Of a stretch of 64,000 nucleotides of DNA, positions 44,001 through 50,612 are shown piece after piece. The DNA is taken from assembly GCF_002904335.1 (NCBI RefSeq), contig NZ_PPHF01000149.1:1-64000 (forward strand), given 5' to 3'. Position 1 is the first letter of the stretch. Each line of letters begins with the position of its first letter. The notes beneath the pieces are model-generated. The model was not told the DNA's origin and did no database searches. It was given only the letters and a program-made list of their open reading frames with translations. Source of the DNA: Amycolatopsis sp. CA-126428 (GTDB lineage Bacteria; Actinomycetota; Actinomycetes; Mycobacteriales; Pseudonocardiaceae). A program made the position numbers and the translations under genes.

Positions 44001-45814
44001 GCGCCGCCCGGGGCGAGCTGGTCGAGGAACCAGAGCCGTTCCTGCCCCGACGACAGCGGCAGTGCGGTGCCCGGCGCCGCCGGCACCGGCGCGTGGCCGG
44101 CGTGCGCGGCCGGCAGGGCGGCCGCGAGCCCGGCGACCGTCCGGTGCTCGAACACGGCCTGGGCGGGCAGCGCGGTGCCCAGGCGCCGGTTGAGCGTGCC
44201 GGCCACCCGCATGGCGAGGATCGAGTCCCCGCCCAGCTCGACGAAGTCGTCGTCCGCCCCGACGCGGTCCAGGCCGAGCGCCTCGCGCCAGACGCCGGCG
44301 ACCAGCTCCTCCGCCGGGCTCCCGGGCGCGGCGCCGTCGCCGCCGGGGCGGCCGGGCTCGGGCAGGGCTTGGCGGTCGACCTTGCCGCTGCCGGTCAACG
44401 GCAGGGCGGCCAGCTCGACGAACCGGGCGGGCACCAGGTGCTCCGGGACGCGGCCGCGCAGGTAGGGGCGCAGCCCGGTCACGGACGCGGTCTTCGGCAC
44501 GACGTAGGCGACGAGGTGGTCGGCGTCGCGGCCGTCCCGCCTCGCCACGACGACCGCGGCGGCCAGTCCGGGGTGGCCCAGCAGGGCCGTTTCGGCGTCG
44601 GCGGGATCGACGCGGATGCCGCGGATCTTGACCTGCCCGTCGGCGCGGCCGAGGAAGTCCAGCAGGCCGTCGTCCCGGCGGCGCACGCGGTCGCCGGTGC
44701 GGTACATCCTCGAGCCGGGCGGCCCGGCCGGGTCGGCGACGAAGGCGGCGGCGGTCGCGCCGGGCCGGCCGAGGTAGCCGCGCGTCAGGCCGGGCCCGGC
44801 CAGGTGGAGCTCCCCCTCCGCGACCGGCCGCAGCCCGGCGTCCAGCACCTGGGCGCGGGTGCCCGCGACGGGCCGGCCGAGCACCGCGCGGCCTTCGGGG
44901 ACCGCGTCGCAGACCAGACTGTCCACTGTGGTCTCGGTGGTGCCGTAGGCGTTCACGACCACCACCCCGGCGGCCGCCAGTGCGGCACCGAGGTCCGGGC
45001 CGACGGGCTCGCCCCCGGTGACGACCACGCGCGGCCGCGCCGGACCGTCCAGCAGGCCGGCGAGCAGGAGCATCCGGAGGTGGGAGGGGGTCACGTCGAG
45101 CACGTCGGCCCGCGCGGCGGCCAGCGCGGCGACGGTCGCCCGCGGGTCGGCCCGGTCCAGCACGTGCAGCTCGTGCCCGGCGAGCATCCACAGGAGCGGA
45201 ACCCAGGAGGCGTCGAAGGACAGGGCCGCGGTGTGGGCCACCCGCAGCCGCCCGCCCGCGGTGGCGAAGATCCCGGCGTGGTGGGCGGCGAAGAGGGCGA
45301 GGAGCCCGCGGTGGGTGCCGAGCACGCCCCGGGGCCGCCCGGTCGAGCCGGAGGTGTAGAGGACGTAGGCGAGGTTGTCGGGCCGGATCCGCGGGACGGC
45401 GAGGCCCGGGTGATGGCCGCCGCCCGCCACGAACACCGGCACGCACCCGGGTGGCAGGCTTCCGGCCAGCTCCGGCTGGGTCAGCACCAGCGCGGCCCCC
45501 GCGTCGGCGAGCAGGGCGGCGCGGTGCCGGGCCGGGTGCGCCGGGTCCAGCGGGACGTACGCCGCCCCCGCCTTCAGCACGCCGAACACCGCCACCACCA
45601 TGTCCGCGCCGCGCTCGGTCAAGAGCCCGACCCGGGTCTCCGGGCCGGCCCCGTGCGCGATCAGCCGCGCGGCCACTTCGTCGCTGCGGGCGGCAAGTTC
45701 CGCGTAGCTCAGCCGGGCGCGGCCGCACACCACCGCGATGTCCGCGGGGGTGCGGGCCACCCGGTGGGCCAGCAGGTCGCCCACGCTGTTCAATGGTCCG
45801 GTCGTGGTAGTCAT
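38033..45814 (-). CDS. NRPS: A-PCP-C-A-PCP-E-C-PCP
   Basis: About 2593 residues. A1 (10-500) opens the chain without a C domain; its pocket residues read D-A-V-D-V-G-A-V-D-K by alignment to GrsA, with no match I know. PCP1 and C follow (about 515-1020). A2 (about 1050-1550) reads D-A-L-W-V-G-G-T-F-K, close to valine-type signatures. PCP2 is followed by an E domain with HHLIVDG and EGHGRE intact, predicting D-configuration. A second C (about 2090-2500) leads to PCP3 (LGGDS) without an adenylation domain. The start is set at ATG 45814 (MTTTTG) where homology begins; the frame to 45979 is unlikely. No MbtH-like gene is in the window. Confidence 0.87.
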   Translation of the reverse strand: MTTTTGPLNSVGDLLAHRVARTPADIAVVCGRARLSYAELAARSDEVAARLIAHGAGPETRVGLLTERGADMVVAVFGVLKAGAAYVPLDPAHPARHRAALLADAGAALVLTQPELAGSLPPGCVPVFVAGGGHHPGLAVPRIRPDNLAYVLYTSGSTGRPRGVLGTHRGLLALFAAHHAGIFATAGGRLRVAHTAALSFDASWVPLLWMLAGHELHVLDRADPRATVAALAAARADVLDVTPSHLRMLLLAGLLDGPARPRVVVTGGEPVGPDLGAALAAAGVVVVNAYGTTETTVDSLVCDAVPEGRAVLGRPVAGTRAQVLDAGLRPVAEGELHLAGPGLTRGYLGRPGATAAAFVADPAGPPGSRMYRTGDRVRRRDDGLLDFLGRADGQVKIRGIRVDPADAETALLGHPGLAAAVVVARRDGRDADHLVAYVVPKTASVTGLRPYLRGRVPEHLVPARFVELAALPLTGSGKVDRQALPEPGRPGGDGAAPGSPAEELVAGVWREALGLDRVGADDDFVELGGDSILAMRVAGTLNRRLGTALPAQAVFEHRTVAGLAAALPAAHAGHAPVPAAPGTALPLSSGQERLWFLDQLAPGGAEYNTAAGFRLRGPLSVDALARALTALAARHESLRTTFPTVRGRGVQVAGPPPEIRPDVRAAGDVERELLAEVQRPFDLARGPLFRAIVFELGEDDHLLLLVLHHIVTDGWSMGVLAGELGRLYSDPAAELPAPPLRYADFAAWQRDRLAGPELDDRIAYWERQLAGVPALELPTDRPRPAVRGTAGATHRFTVPAAVTARLAALGRERGATLFMTLIAATQVLFARYTGQRDIAIGTVTAGRSWDELAGLVGFFVNTVVLRSRCAGDPSFADFLTGVRSTVLDAMGHDDVPFGRLVELLAPDRDASRSPLINTMVVLQNAPSAVPELGGLAVEELDLPRRSAQFDLTLEFEPRDGGLRATAEYSTELFDAGTIRRLAENLLTLLAGIAADPGRRLSRLPFPAPAQRRELLAVGRSTADGPGLTVPDVFAERVRERPDALAVTCAGTASTYRELDARANRLVPGLIAAGAGPDVRIGLCVPRGIDAVVGMLAILKAGGAYVPLDPRYPDERLALLLADSGATTVVTTHAVRDRVPRGVRVLIADAEGTPGAAPPRRARPENLACVLYTSGSSGRPKGVLIGHRSVTRLCADPYARLTPDDVATQYAPLSFDASTLEIWGALLSGARLAIDPDDVPSVDALGAFVRTEGVTALWLTAGMFHEVAAADPGVFAGLRRLVSGGDVLSPRQCAAVLHRWPDLELVNGYGPTENTTFTACHRVRAGDGDRPVPIGRPITGTRCLVLDRHLDPVPAGVPGELYVGGSGLARGYLDRPGLTADRFVADPFGHGTRLYRTGDVVRWRAGAEWVLDFLGRSDDQVKIRGFRIEVGEIEAALRRHPDVAEAAVLAREDTPGHKRLAGYVVPRRPVEPGALREFLGKSLPGHLVPGALVLLDRFPLTPQGKLDRRALPAPRPRAAGTRTAPRGPAEELLTRVWAEVLGVERVGSRDNFFELGGDSILGIQVVARARQLGLRLSAKDVFLRQTPAELAAAGVWEEPAAREAPRPAGAVPLSPIQHWFFETVTEHRGHFTQWVSAELAADVDHPALRTAIAALAGHHDALRLRFRRVGDSWRQEYAETVPADVFRVGSVSTMDFFELDGGALFTAVLDGSRLLLAAHHLIVDGVSWRILLADLRTAYRAARAGRPPELPPRTTSFGDWSRRLAAHVAAGGFDDQLPHWRRPAPGASPGGDPRPPRAVTARLGPAETAALLRDTPAAYRTRIDDVLVSALGRVLAGWLGQDGVLLELEGHGREEIFGDVDLSRTVGWFTSLYPCPVEIPREGGWGAVLKSVKECLRATPDRGVGYGALRYLGKAELPDPRPVAAFNYLGRFDLADAEQPEGAGSGLGGEGRDGAAGTELFRGAPSAIGLSRAPHVTGTARLDVTAAVTAGGELEFEWTYSPGAHDPNTVTRLAAEVLAALREIAAHCTEPGAGGRTPSDFPLAAATQPELDRLLGDGRHVEDVYPLTPMQAGMLFHSLSEPGTYLEQICFTLAGAGDPAALERAWRRAVDEIPALRTAIRWTDVREPVQVVHRAVTLPVTVHDGSAPGEAELLAADREAGLDPAVPPLMRVTLIRLDDTRIRTLWTFHHVLLDGWSVFEVLTDVLAHLSGVPAKPRRPFADHLAWLARQDAAAAETHWRKVLSGLTPTRLPYDRPPGRAHRTRSTSTVDRQLSAVDSARLAAFARRHRVTVNAVVQGCWARLLARHGGEPDVCFGAVVSGRPPELPGVDTIVGMFVNTVPVRVTVAEAEDRPGWFRRLQADQAEARRFGHVSLAALRRWSGLPAQTALFDSIVVFENYPFDREALAERGLHVAELTALEITNYPLVLVAHGSARDDEPLSLRLGYDPALFDTATAEALAGELVDLLREPAGKTAPPPDRPPARPVPERPVGHDPAYLAPRTATERALSRIWADVLAVEQVGVDDDFFALGGDSLLCLRVTARLRADFGTALPPRALFDNPTVGALALMLEHPTLAALGRAVDRGLNPPKDYEL

Positions 45815-46069
45815 CCCCAGAATTCCCATGCACGGTGCCGGAATCCCGGCGGTGCCGAACTCCGGATACTTCCAGCGGCTTCGCGCCCCCGGCAAGCCGC
45901 CGATCGAGGGATCGGCCGTCACTGTCCATAATTGCGGCCGACCACAAGGGAAATTGATCGTCCAAGATGGACACTCCAAATTCCGGTCAGGCGATTAGGC
46001 CGTTCGGCGCCGCCGGTGCGCCGCGGACCGTGTTAGCTTCGGACGGGGGAATTCGTCGAGGGAGGGCGC
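45815..46069. promoter_or_regulatory. Divergent promoter region of the NRPS-PKS cluster
   Basis: 255 bp between the minus-strand synthetases and the plus-strand extender genes, with A/T-richer patches near 45925-45985 against the GC-rich surroundings. A small palindrome, GTCCA-AGA-TGGAC (45960-45972), lies near the middle. The start of the ACP gene has GGGAGGG before its GTG. Shared control of both arms is likely; no regulator gene is in the cluster. Confidence 0.5.
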
Positions 46070-46354
46070 GTGGCAGGCCACCAGCCGGTGCACACCGGCG
46101 TCACCGCCGAGGAGATCTTGGCCGATCTGACCGGCTTCTTCGCGACCGCGACGGCCGGGAACACCCCCGGCCCCGACGAGGACTACTTCGCGCTGGGGCT
46201 GGTGAATTCCCTGCTGGCGCTCGAGCTCGTGGCGCACGTCGAACGCCGGTTCGGCATCGAAGTCGCGGTGGCGGACCTCGACCTCGACAATTTCCGGACC
46301 ATGAACCGGGTCACCGCTTTCGTGCTCCGGAAAAGATCGGCCGGAATTCCGTGA
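46070..46354 (+). CDS. Discrete acyl carrier protein of hydroxymalonyl/methoxymalonyl type
   Basis: A 94-residue carrier protein. The phosphopantetheine Ser lies in GLVNSLLALELVAHVERRFG, a spacing typical of the small ACPs that carry glycolytic three-carbon units in methoxymalonyl pathways (AsmE/FkbJ type). GTG start with GGGAGGG upstream; stop overlaps the next gene (GTGA). It would be loaded by the FkbH protein two genes on, and presents the extender unit to the synthase encoded on the opposite strand. Confidence 0.85.
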   Translation: MAGHQPVHTGVTAEEILADLTGFFATATAGNTPGPDEDYFALGLVNSLLALELVAHVERRFGIEVAVADLDLDNFRTMNRVTAFVLRKRSAGIP

Positions 46355-47454
46355 CCACAATGGACTCCGCCGCGTTCGCGGCCGGACTGCGCCCGGAAGC
46401 CGCGGAGTGGGACGCCCGCGGCGCCCTGCCCGCCGAAGTCGTCAAAGCCGTGGCGCACGCCGGTTTCCTGGCCGCCGACCTGCCCGCCGCCGCCGGCGGC
46501 GCCGGGTGCACGCAGCCCCAGCTCGGCGCGCTCTGCGCCGACTTCGGCGGGGTGTGCAGCGCCTTGCGCGCCCTGCTCACGGTGCAGGGCATGGTCGCCG
46601 CGGCCGTCCTGCGCTGGGGCACCGCCGGACAACGCGCCCGCTGGCTGCCGGCCCTCGCGCGCGGCGACGTCCTCGCCGGGTTCGCGGCCACCGAAGCCGG
46701 CGCCGGCACCGAGCTGTCCGCGGTGACGACGTCCGCCGAGCGCGCGGGCGGGCAGGTGCGCCTGCGGGGCCGCAAGCGGTGGGTCACCTTCGGGCAGCTC
46801 GCCGACGTCTTCCTGGTGCTCGCCACCTGTGCCGGCCGGCTCGTCACCGTGCTCGTCGAGGCCGACCGGCCGGGGATCACGGCCGAACCGGTGCGGGGCC
46901 AGCTGGGGATGCGCGCGGCGCAGCTCGCCCACCTCGGGTTCGACGGCGTGCTCGTGCCCGCCGAAAACCTGCTCGCCCCACCGGGATTCGGCCTGTCGCA
47001 CGTCACGGCGACGGCGTTGGACCACGGCCGGTTCACCGTCGCCTGGGGCTGCGTCGGCATGGCGGAAGCCTGCCTGCGCGCCGCCGCGGCACACGCCGCC
47101 GGCCGCGTGCAGGGCGACGTCCCGCTGGCCGGGCACCAGACCGTGCGCGCACTGCTCGGCCGCAGCCTGGCCGACACGAGTGCCGCGCGTGAGCTGTGCG
47201 CCCGCGCCGCGGCCCTGCGGGAGAACGGCGATCCGGGAGCCGTCGCCGGGACCGTGCTGGCCAAGTACGCCGCCGCCCGGTCGGCCGCCGCGGTCGCCGA
47301 CCGGGCCGGGCAGGTGCTCGGGGCGGCCGGCTGCGCGGAAGACAGCCTGGTGGGCCGGTTCTTCCGCGACGCCAAGGTCATGCGGATCATCGAAGGCTCC
47401 GACGAAGTCGCCGAACAGCAGCTCGGCGAGTACGCCTTGCGGTGGCGGCCGTGA
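46351..47454 (+). CDS. Acyl-CoA dehydrogenase-like oxidase of the extender pathway
   Basis: A 367-residue acyl-CoA dehydrogenase-family flavoprotein. Family segments: FAATEAGAGTELSAVTTSAER (about residues 111-131), GQVRLRGRKRWVTFG, and late FFRDAKVMRIIEGSDEVAEQQLGEYAL, close to the classic C-terminal motif. In methoxymalonyl-ACP systems (FkbI/AsmF) and the zwittermicin hydroxymalonyl system this enzyme works with the 3-hydroxyacyl-CoA dehydrogenase to oxidise the ACP-bound glyceryl unit. The GTG overlaps the ACP stop, and the gene overlaps fkbH. Confidence 0.87.
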   Translation: MTTMDSAAFAAGLRPEAAEWDARGALPAEVVKAVAHAGFLAADLPAAAGGAGCTQPQLGALCADFGGVCSALRALLTVQGMVAAAVLRWGTAGQRARWLPALARGDVLAGFAATEAGAGTELSAVTTSAERAGGQVRLRGRKRWVTFGQLADVFLVLATCAGRLVTVLVEADRPGITAEPVRGQLGMRAAQLAHLGFDGVLVPAENLLAPPGFGLSHVTATALDHGRFTVAWGCVGMAEACLRAAAAHAAGRVQGDVPLAGHQTVRALLGRSLADTSAARELCARAAALRENGDPGAVAGTVLAKYAAARSAAAVADRAGQVLGAAGCAEDSLVGRFFRDAKVMRIIEGSDEVAEQQLGEYALRWRP

Positions 47455-48473
47455 CCACCGTCAAGTGCCTGGTCTGGGACCTCGACGACACCCTCTGGGA
47501 CGGCGTCGTGCTCGAAGGCGACCGGCCCCGGCCGTTCCCCGCCGCGATCGAGGCGCTGCACACGCTGGACCGGCGCGGCATCCTGCACGCCGTGGCGGGC
47601 CGCGGCGAGCTCGCCCGCGCCACCGGGCACCTGGCCGAACACGGCTTGGCGGAGCTGTTCTGCGCCGTCGAAGTCGGCTGGGGCGAGAAGTCGGCGGCGA
47701 TCCGCCGCATCGCCGCGGAGCTGAACATCGGCCTGGACACCATCGCCTTCGCCGACAACGACCCGGCCGAACGCGCCGAGGTCGCCGCCGCGCTGCCGAT
47801 GGTGCGCTGCTACCCCGCCGAGCGCGTCGGCGAGCTCGCCGGCCTGACGGAGTTCCGGCCGGCGCTGGTGACCGGCGAGTCGCGCCGGCGCCGCCACCGG
47901 TACCTCGCCGAACGCTCGCGGGCCGCGGCCGAGCGCGCGTTCCCCGGGTCCCCGCCCGAATTCCTCGCCTCGCTCGACCTCACGATGACCGTGCGCGCCG
48001 CCACCGAAGCGGACTTCGGCCGCGCGCACGAGCTCACCCTCCGGACCCACCAGCTCAACACCACCGGCCGCACCCTCGACTCGGCCGAGCTGCGCGCCCT
48101 GTGCGCGACCGCCGACCACGAGGTGCTCGTCGCGGACGTGACCGACCGGTTCGGCGCGCACGGCACCGTCGGGCTCGCCGTGCTCCGCCACGACGGCGCC
48201 GACGTCGTCCTCGAGCTGCTCCTGACGTCGTGCCGGGTGCTCAACCGCGGGATCGGCACCGTCCTGCTCGGCCACCTCGTGCGGGATGTCCTAGCGCGCG
48301 GACGGCGTCCGGTCGCCCGCTTCGTCCCGACGGCGGCCAACCGGATCATGCTGGTGACGCTGCGGTTCGCCGGGTTCGAGCCGGCCGGCGCGGGAGTGCT
48401 GGCCTTCGACCCGCGGCGGCCGCCACCGCCGCGGCCCGGGCACGTCCGCATCCTCGACGGGAGGGACCGGTGA
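47451..48473 (+). CDS. fkbH: FkbH-like HAD-superfamily protein, glyceryl-ACP forming
   Basis: A 340-residue two-part protein. Residues about 1-150 are a HAD phosphatase domain with VWDLDDTLWDG (residues about 8-18, D-x-D-D-T) and IAFADNDPAERAEVA. Residues about 175-340 are GNAT-like (VRAATEADFGRAHELTLRTHQLNTTGR, a hallmark of FkbH proteins). FkbH takes 1,3-bisphosphoglycerate, removes a phosphate and leaves a glyceryl group on the discrete ACP. GTG overlaps the previous stop, and its stop overlaps the next start. Key motifs are intact. Confidence 0.9.
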   Translation: MTTVKCLVWDLDDTLWDGVVLEGDRPRPFPAAIEALHTLDRRGILHAVAGRGELARATGHLAEHGLAELFCAVEVGWGEKSAAIRRIAAELNIGLDTIAFADNDPAERAEVAAALPMVRCYPAERVGELAGLTEFRPALVTGESRRRRHRYLAERSRAAAERAFPGSPPEFLASLDLTMTVRAATEADFGRAHELTLRTHQLNTTGRTLDSAELRALCATADHEVLVADVTDRFGAHGTVGLAVLRHDGADVVLELLLTSCRVLNRGIGTVLLGHLVRDVLARGRRPVARFVPTAANRIMLVTLRFAGFEPAGAGVLAFDPRRPPPPRPGHVRILDGRDR

Positions 48474-49309
48474 AGATCGGGATCGTGGGGGCCGGGGTGA
48501 TGGGTACCGGGGTCGCGCAGTGCTTCGCCGCGGCCGGGCACGACGTCGTCGTCGCCGACGCCGACCCGCGAGCGCTGGACCGGGGCCCGGAGCGGATCCG
48601 AGCCGGCCTGCGGATGGCGGCGCTGCTCGGCGACCGCCCGCCGGCCACGGTCCAGGACCGAATCCGCTGGACCGGCCGGCTCGCGGAGCTGAGCGGCAGC
48701 GAATTCGTCGTCGAATGCGCGGCGGAACGGCTGGCCGTGAAGGAAACGCTGTTCGCCGAACTGGACCGGCTCTGTCCCGCCGCGACGATCCTCGCCTCGT
48801 GCACGTCCGCCGTCCCGATCGGCCGCCTCGCCGCGGCCACCGCCCGCGCGGACCGCGTCATCGGCACCCACTTCATGAACCCGGCGCCGCTGAAGGACAC
48901 CGTCGAGGTGGTCCGCGCGGCGGCGACCGGCGAGGAGACCCTGTGCGCCACCACGGATCTGCTGGCCGGCCTCGGCAAACGCGCGATCGTGGTCGCCGAC
49001 GGCCCCGGGTTCGTCGCCAACCGCGTGCTGATGGCCACGATCAACGAGGCGATCGCGACGGTCGGGGACGGCATCGCCGACGCCGGCACGGTCGACCAGG
49101 TCTTCGAGAAGTGCTTCGGCCACGCCATGGGCCCGCTGCGCACCGCCGACCTCATCGGGCTCGACGTCATCCTGGACACCTTGGTGGTGCTGCTCGAGTG
49201 CACCGGACAACCGATGTACCGCCCGTGCCCGCTGCTGACCGAGCTCGTCGGCACGGGCCGGCTGGGCCGCAAAACCGGGCGGGGCCTGCACGTCTACCCG
49301 GCGGGCTGA
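48470..49309 (+). CDS. 3-hydroxyacyl-CoA dehydrogenase of the extender pathway
   Basis: A 279-residue NAD-dependent dehydrogenase. The Rossmann motif is IGIVGAGVMGTGVAQCFAAAGHDVVVAD (residues about 3-30). Catalytic region GTHFMNPAPLKDTVEVV (His about residue 138) and DGPGFVANRVLMATINEA match FkbK/AsmD and HBDH proteins. It oxidises glyceryl-ACP toward the hydroxymalonyl unit with the acyl-CoA dehydrogenase. It ends the operon; the O-methyltransferase that follows in methoxymalonyl sets is absent. Its last 36 bases recur at 49501-49536. Confidence 0.9.
   Translation: MKIGIVGAGVMGTGVAQCFAAAGHDVVVADADPRALDRGPERIRAGLRMAALLGDRPPATVQDRIRWTGRLAELSGSEFVVECAAERLAVKETLFAELDRLCPAATILASCTSAVPIGRLAAATARADRVIGTHFMNPAPLKDTVEVVRAAATGEETLCATTDLLAGLGKRAIVVADGPGFVANRVLMATINEAIATVGDGIADAGTVDQVFEKCFGHAMGPLRTADLIGLDVILDTLVVLLECTGQPMYRPCPLLTELVGTGRLGRKTGRGLHVYPAG
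49274..49309 (+). repeat. 36-bp direct repeat, copy 1 (3' end of the dehydrogenase gene)
   Basis: Encodes the last codons (GRGLHVYPAG and stop) of the dehydrogenase. An identical 36-bp sequence lies at 49501-49536, with further partial identity just upstream of both (GGCCGC then A/G-rich bases). Confidence 0.9.
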
Positions 49310-49408
49310 TCCCGCGAGATCGCCCCGCTCCGCCTCGGCAGGAACCGTGTCGTCCCTCCCATCACGCGGGACGAACACCAACAGTGCACGATCCGGCTGC
49401 CGGGCCTC

Positions 49409-49492
49409 GCGTACCCGGAAGGTCGGCTTGCGTACTCGGAAGGTCGGCTCGCGTACCTGGAGGGTCGGCTCGCGTACCTGGAGGGTCGGCTG
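49409..49492. repeat. Four tandem 21-bp repeats
   Basis: Four units of 21 bp begin GCGTAC and contain GGTCGGCT; units 3 and 4 differ only at the last base. The period is seven codons, and the region is open in several frames without a credible start or family. It lies between the two 36-bp copies in the gap between convergent genes. No protein is called. Confidence 0.85.
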
Positions 49493-49500
49493 GCCGCGAG

Positions 49501-49536
49501 ACCGGGCGGGGCCTGCACGTCTACCCGGCGGGCTGA
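49501..49536 (+). repeat. 36-bp direct repeat, copy 2 (supplies the paaX 3' end)
   Basis: Identical to 49274-49309. On the minus strand it provides the last five codons and the TAG stop (49521-49523) of the PaaX-type gene. It is therefore a copied gene end that became part of a neighbouring gene. Confidence 0.88.
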
Positions 49537-50357
49537 GCCGCGGCCGGCATCAGTTCGAGCGTCTCGTCCGCCAGCCGGTCCGCGCCCTCGCGGAAGTCTT
49601 CGTCGAGCTTGCGGAACAGCGTCTCGGCCTGGAAGGCGGGCCAGTCGCGGGGCAGGTGCCCGGCCGGCAGGTGCGGATCCCGGCGGACGACGTGCAGCCA
49701 GTCCGAGTGCAGCATCAACCGGCGTGTCAGGTCGTCCGGGAACGCCGGCTTCCCGCCGTCCCACTTCTCCGTGAAGTCGTGGTAGCGCGCGGCGATCGTC
49801 GCCGTGTCGAAGGCTTTGCGGACGAGCTCGGCCGCTTCCGTCGGCTTCGCCGGGTGCGCCGTGAAGACGGTGACGTGCCCGTCGAGGCCGAGCTGTTCGA
49901 CGATGGCCGTGACGTCCCGGACGCCGGGGGCGACCCACAAACCGTTCTGCAGCAGGCCGAAGCCGGCCCAGGTCAGCTGCCGGCGCAGGTCGTGCCGGTC
50001 GCCGCGGCGGGTGTCGGGCAGGGAGAAGCCGACCAGGGTCCAGCCGCCGTCCTCGGCCCGGTTGACCGCGCCCGTCTCCCAGATCCGCCGCCTGCCGTCC
50101 TCGAGGACGGCGGCGAGGCGCTCGCTGAGACCGAAGTAGACCTTCCGCCCGTGCCGGTGGCGGGTCAGCAACCCGCTGCCCGCCATGCGGGTCAGCGTCG
50201 AGCGGACCGCTTCCTCCGAGACGCCGACGCGGCCGAACACGTCGATCACGCTGCCCGAGTAGATCGCGCTCGCCCGGCCGAGCAGGTGGATGCCCAGGAA
50301 CGTGAGCATGACGGACTTCGGGCGGGGCCCGGAGCCGGTCTCGGCGGGAAGCGTCAC
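49521..50357 (-). CDS. PaaX-family transcriptional regulator
   Basis: A 278-residue PaaX-type protein. An N-terminal winged-helix domain (about residues 12-75; SVMLTFLGIHLLG, VSEEAVRSTLTRMAGSGLLTRHRHGRKVYFGLSE) is followed by the PaaX central region (GWTLVGFSLPDTRRGDRHDLRRQLTWAGFGLLQNGLWVAP) and a helical C-domain (FTEKWDGGKPAFPDDLTRRLMLHSDWLHVVRRDPHLP). Family members repress catabolic genes and respond to aryl-CoA or other ligands. GTG start. It is divergent from the MFS operon across 255 bp with a 17-bp inverted repeat, so it probably controls that operon. Its C-terminus was altered by the 36-bp duplication. Confidence 0.87.
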   Translation of the reverse strand: MTLPAETGSGPRPKSVMLTFLGIHLLGRASAIYSGSVIDVFGRVGVSEEAVRSTLTRMAGSGLLTRHRHGRKVYFGLSERLAAVLEDGRRRIWETGAVNRAEDGGWTLVGFSLPDTRRGDRHDLRRQLTWAGFGLLQNGLWVAPGVRDVTAIVEQLGLDGHVTVFTAHPAKPTEAAELVRKAFDTATIAARYHDFTEKWDGGKPAFPDDLTRRLMLHSDWLHVVRRDPHLPAGHLPRDWPAFQAETLFRKLDEDFREGADRLADETLELMPAAAQPAG

Positions 50358-50380
50358 GGACGTCAGCCTACTGCGTCTCT

Positions 50381-50474
50381 GGTTACCGATCCGGCCACAG
50401 CCACGGCCATCCAGCTCTGTGGCAACAGCTAATCGCCGCTTGGGGGTGGCCTGCTTTTGGCCGGATCGGTAACC
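50381..50474. promoter_or_regulatory. 17-bp perfect inverted repeat between paaX and the MFS operon
   Basis: GGTTACCGATCCGGCCA (50381-50397) recurs inverted at 50458-50474, 77 bp centre to centre, about seven helical turns. The sites flank 60 bp in the 255-bp divergent gap. A spaced pair like this fits binding by one regulator to both sites with DNA looping; the adjacent PaaX-type protein is the natural candidate. Confidence 0.65.
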
Positions 50475-50499
50475 GGGCCAGTTGATGTTGGGCAGATTG

Positions 50500-50528
50500 T
50501 TGACGGCCGTCATGCCTCTGACTAACGT
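50500..50528 (+). promoter_or_regulatory. Promoter of the MFS-hydrolase operon
   Basis: TTGACG (50500-50505), 17 bp, TAACGT (50523-50528). It lies 26 bp downstream of the right arm of the inverted repeat and about 85 bp before the MFS start. Strong match for a housekeeping sigma promoter. Confidence 0.65.
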
Positions 50529-50612
50529 TGGGGCCCGCTCCCCCGTCGTCCGCACCCGGACGAACCCGCCCCTCCGCCGTGCCCAGCCCCCAAAGACGAG
50601 GGTCACCTCCCC

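Noticed and set aside
38033..45979. NRPS start at 45979
   Set aside because: The extra 55 residues cover the A/T-richer promoter region and match no domain; homology starts at the ATG at 45814.
430..49492. CRISPR arrays or mobile elements suggested by short repeats
   Set aside because: The 21-bp repeats at 49409-49492 have no spacers, the 93-bp repeat is a simple tandem duplication, and no transposase, integrase or terminal inverted repeat set was seen.
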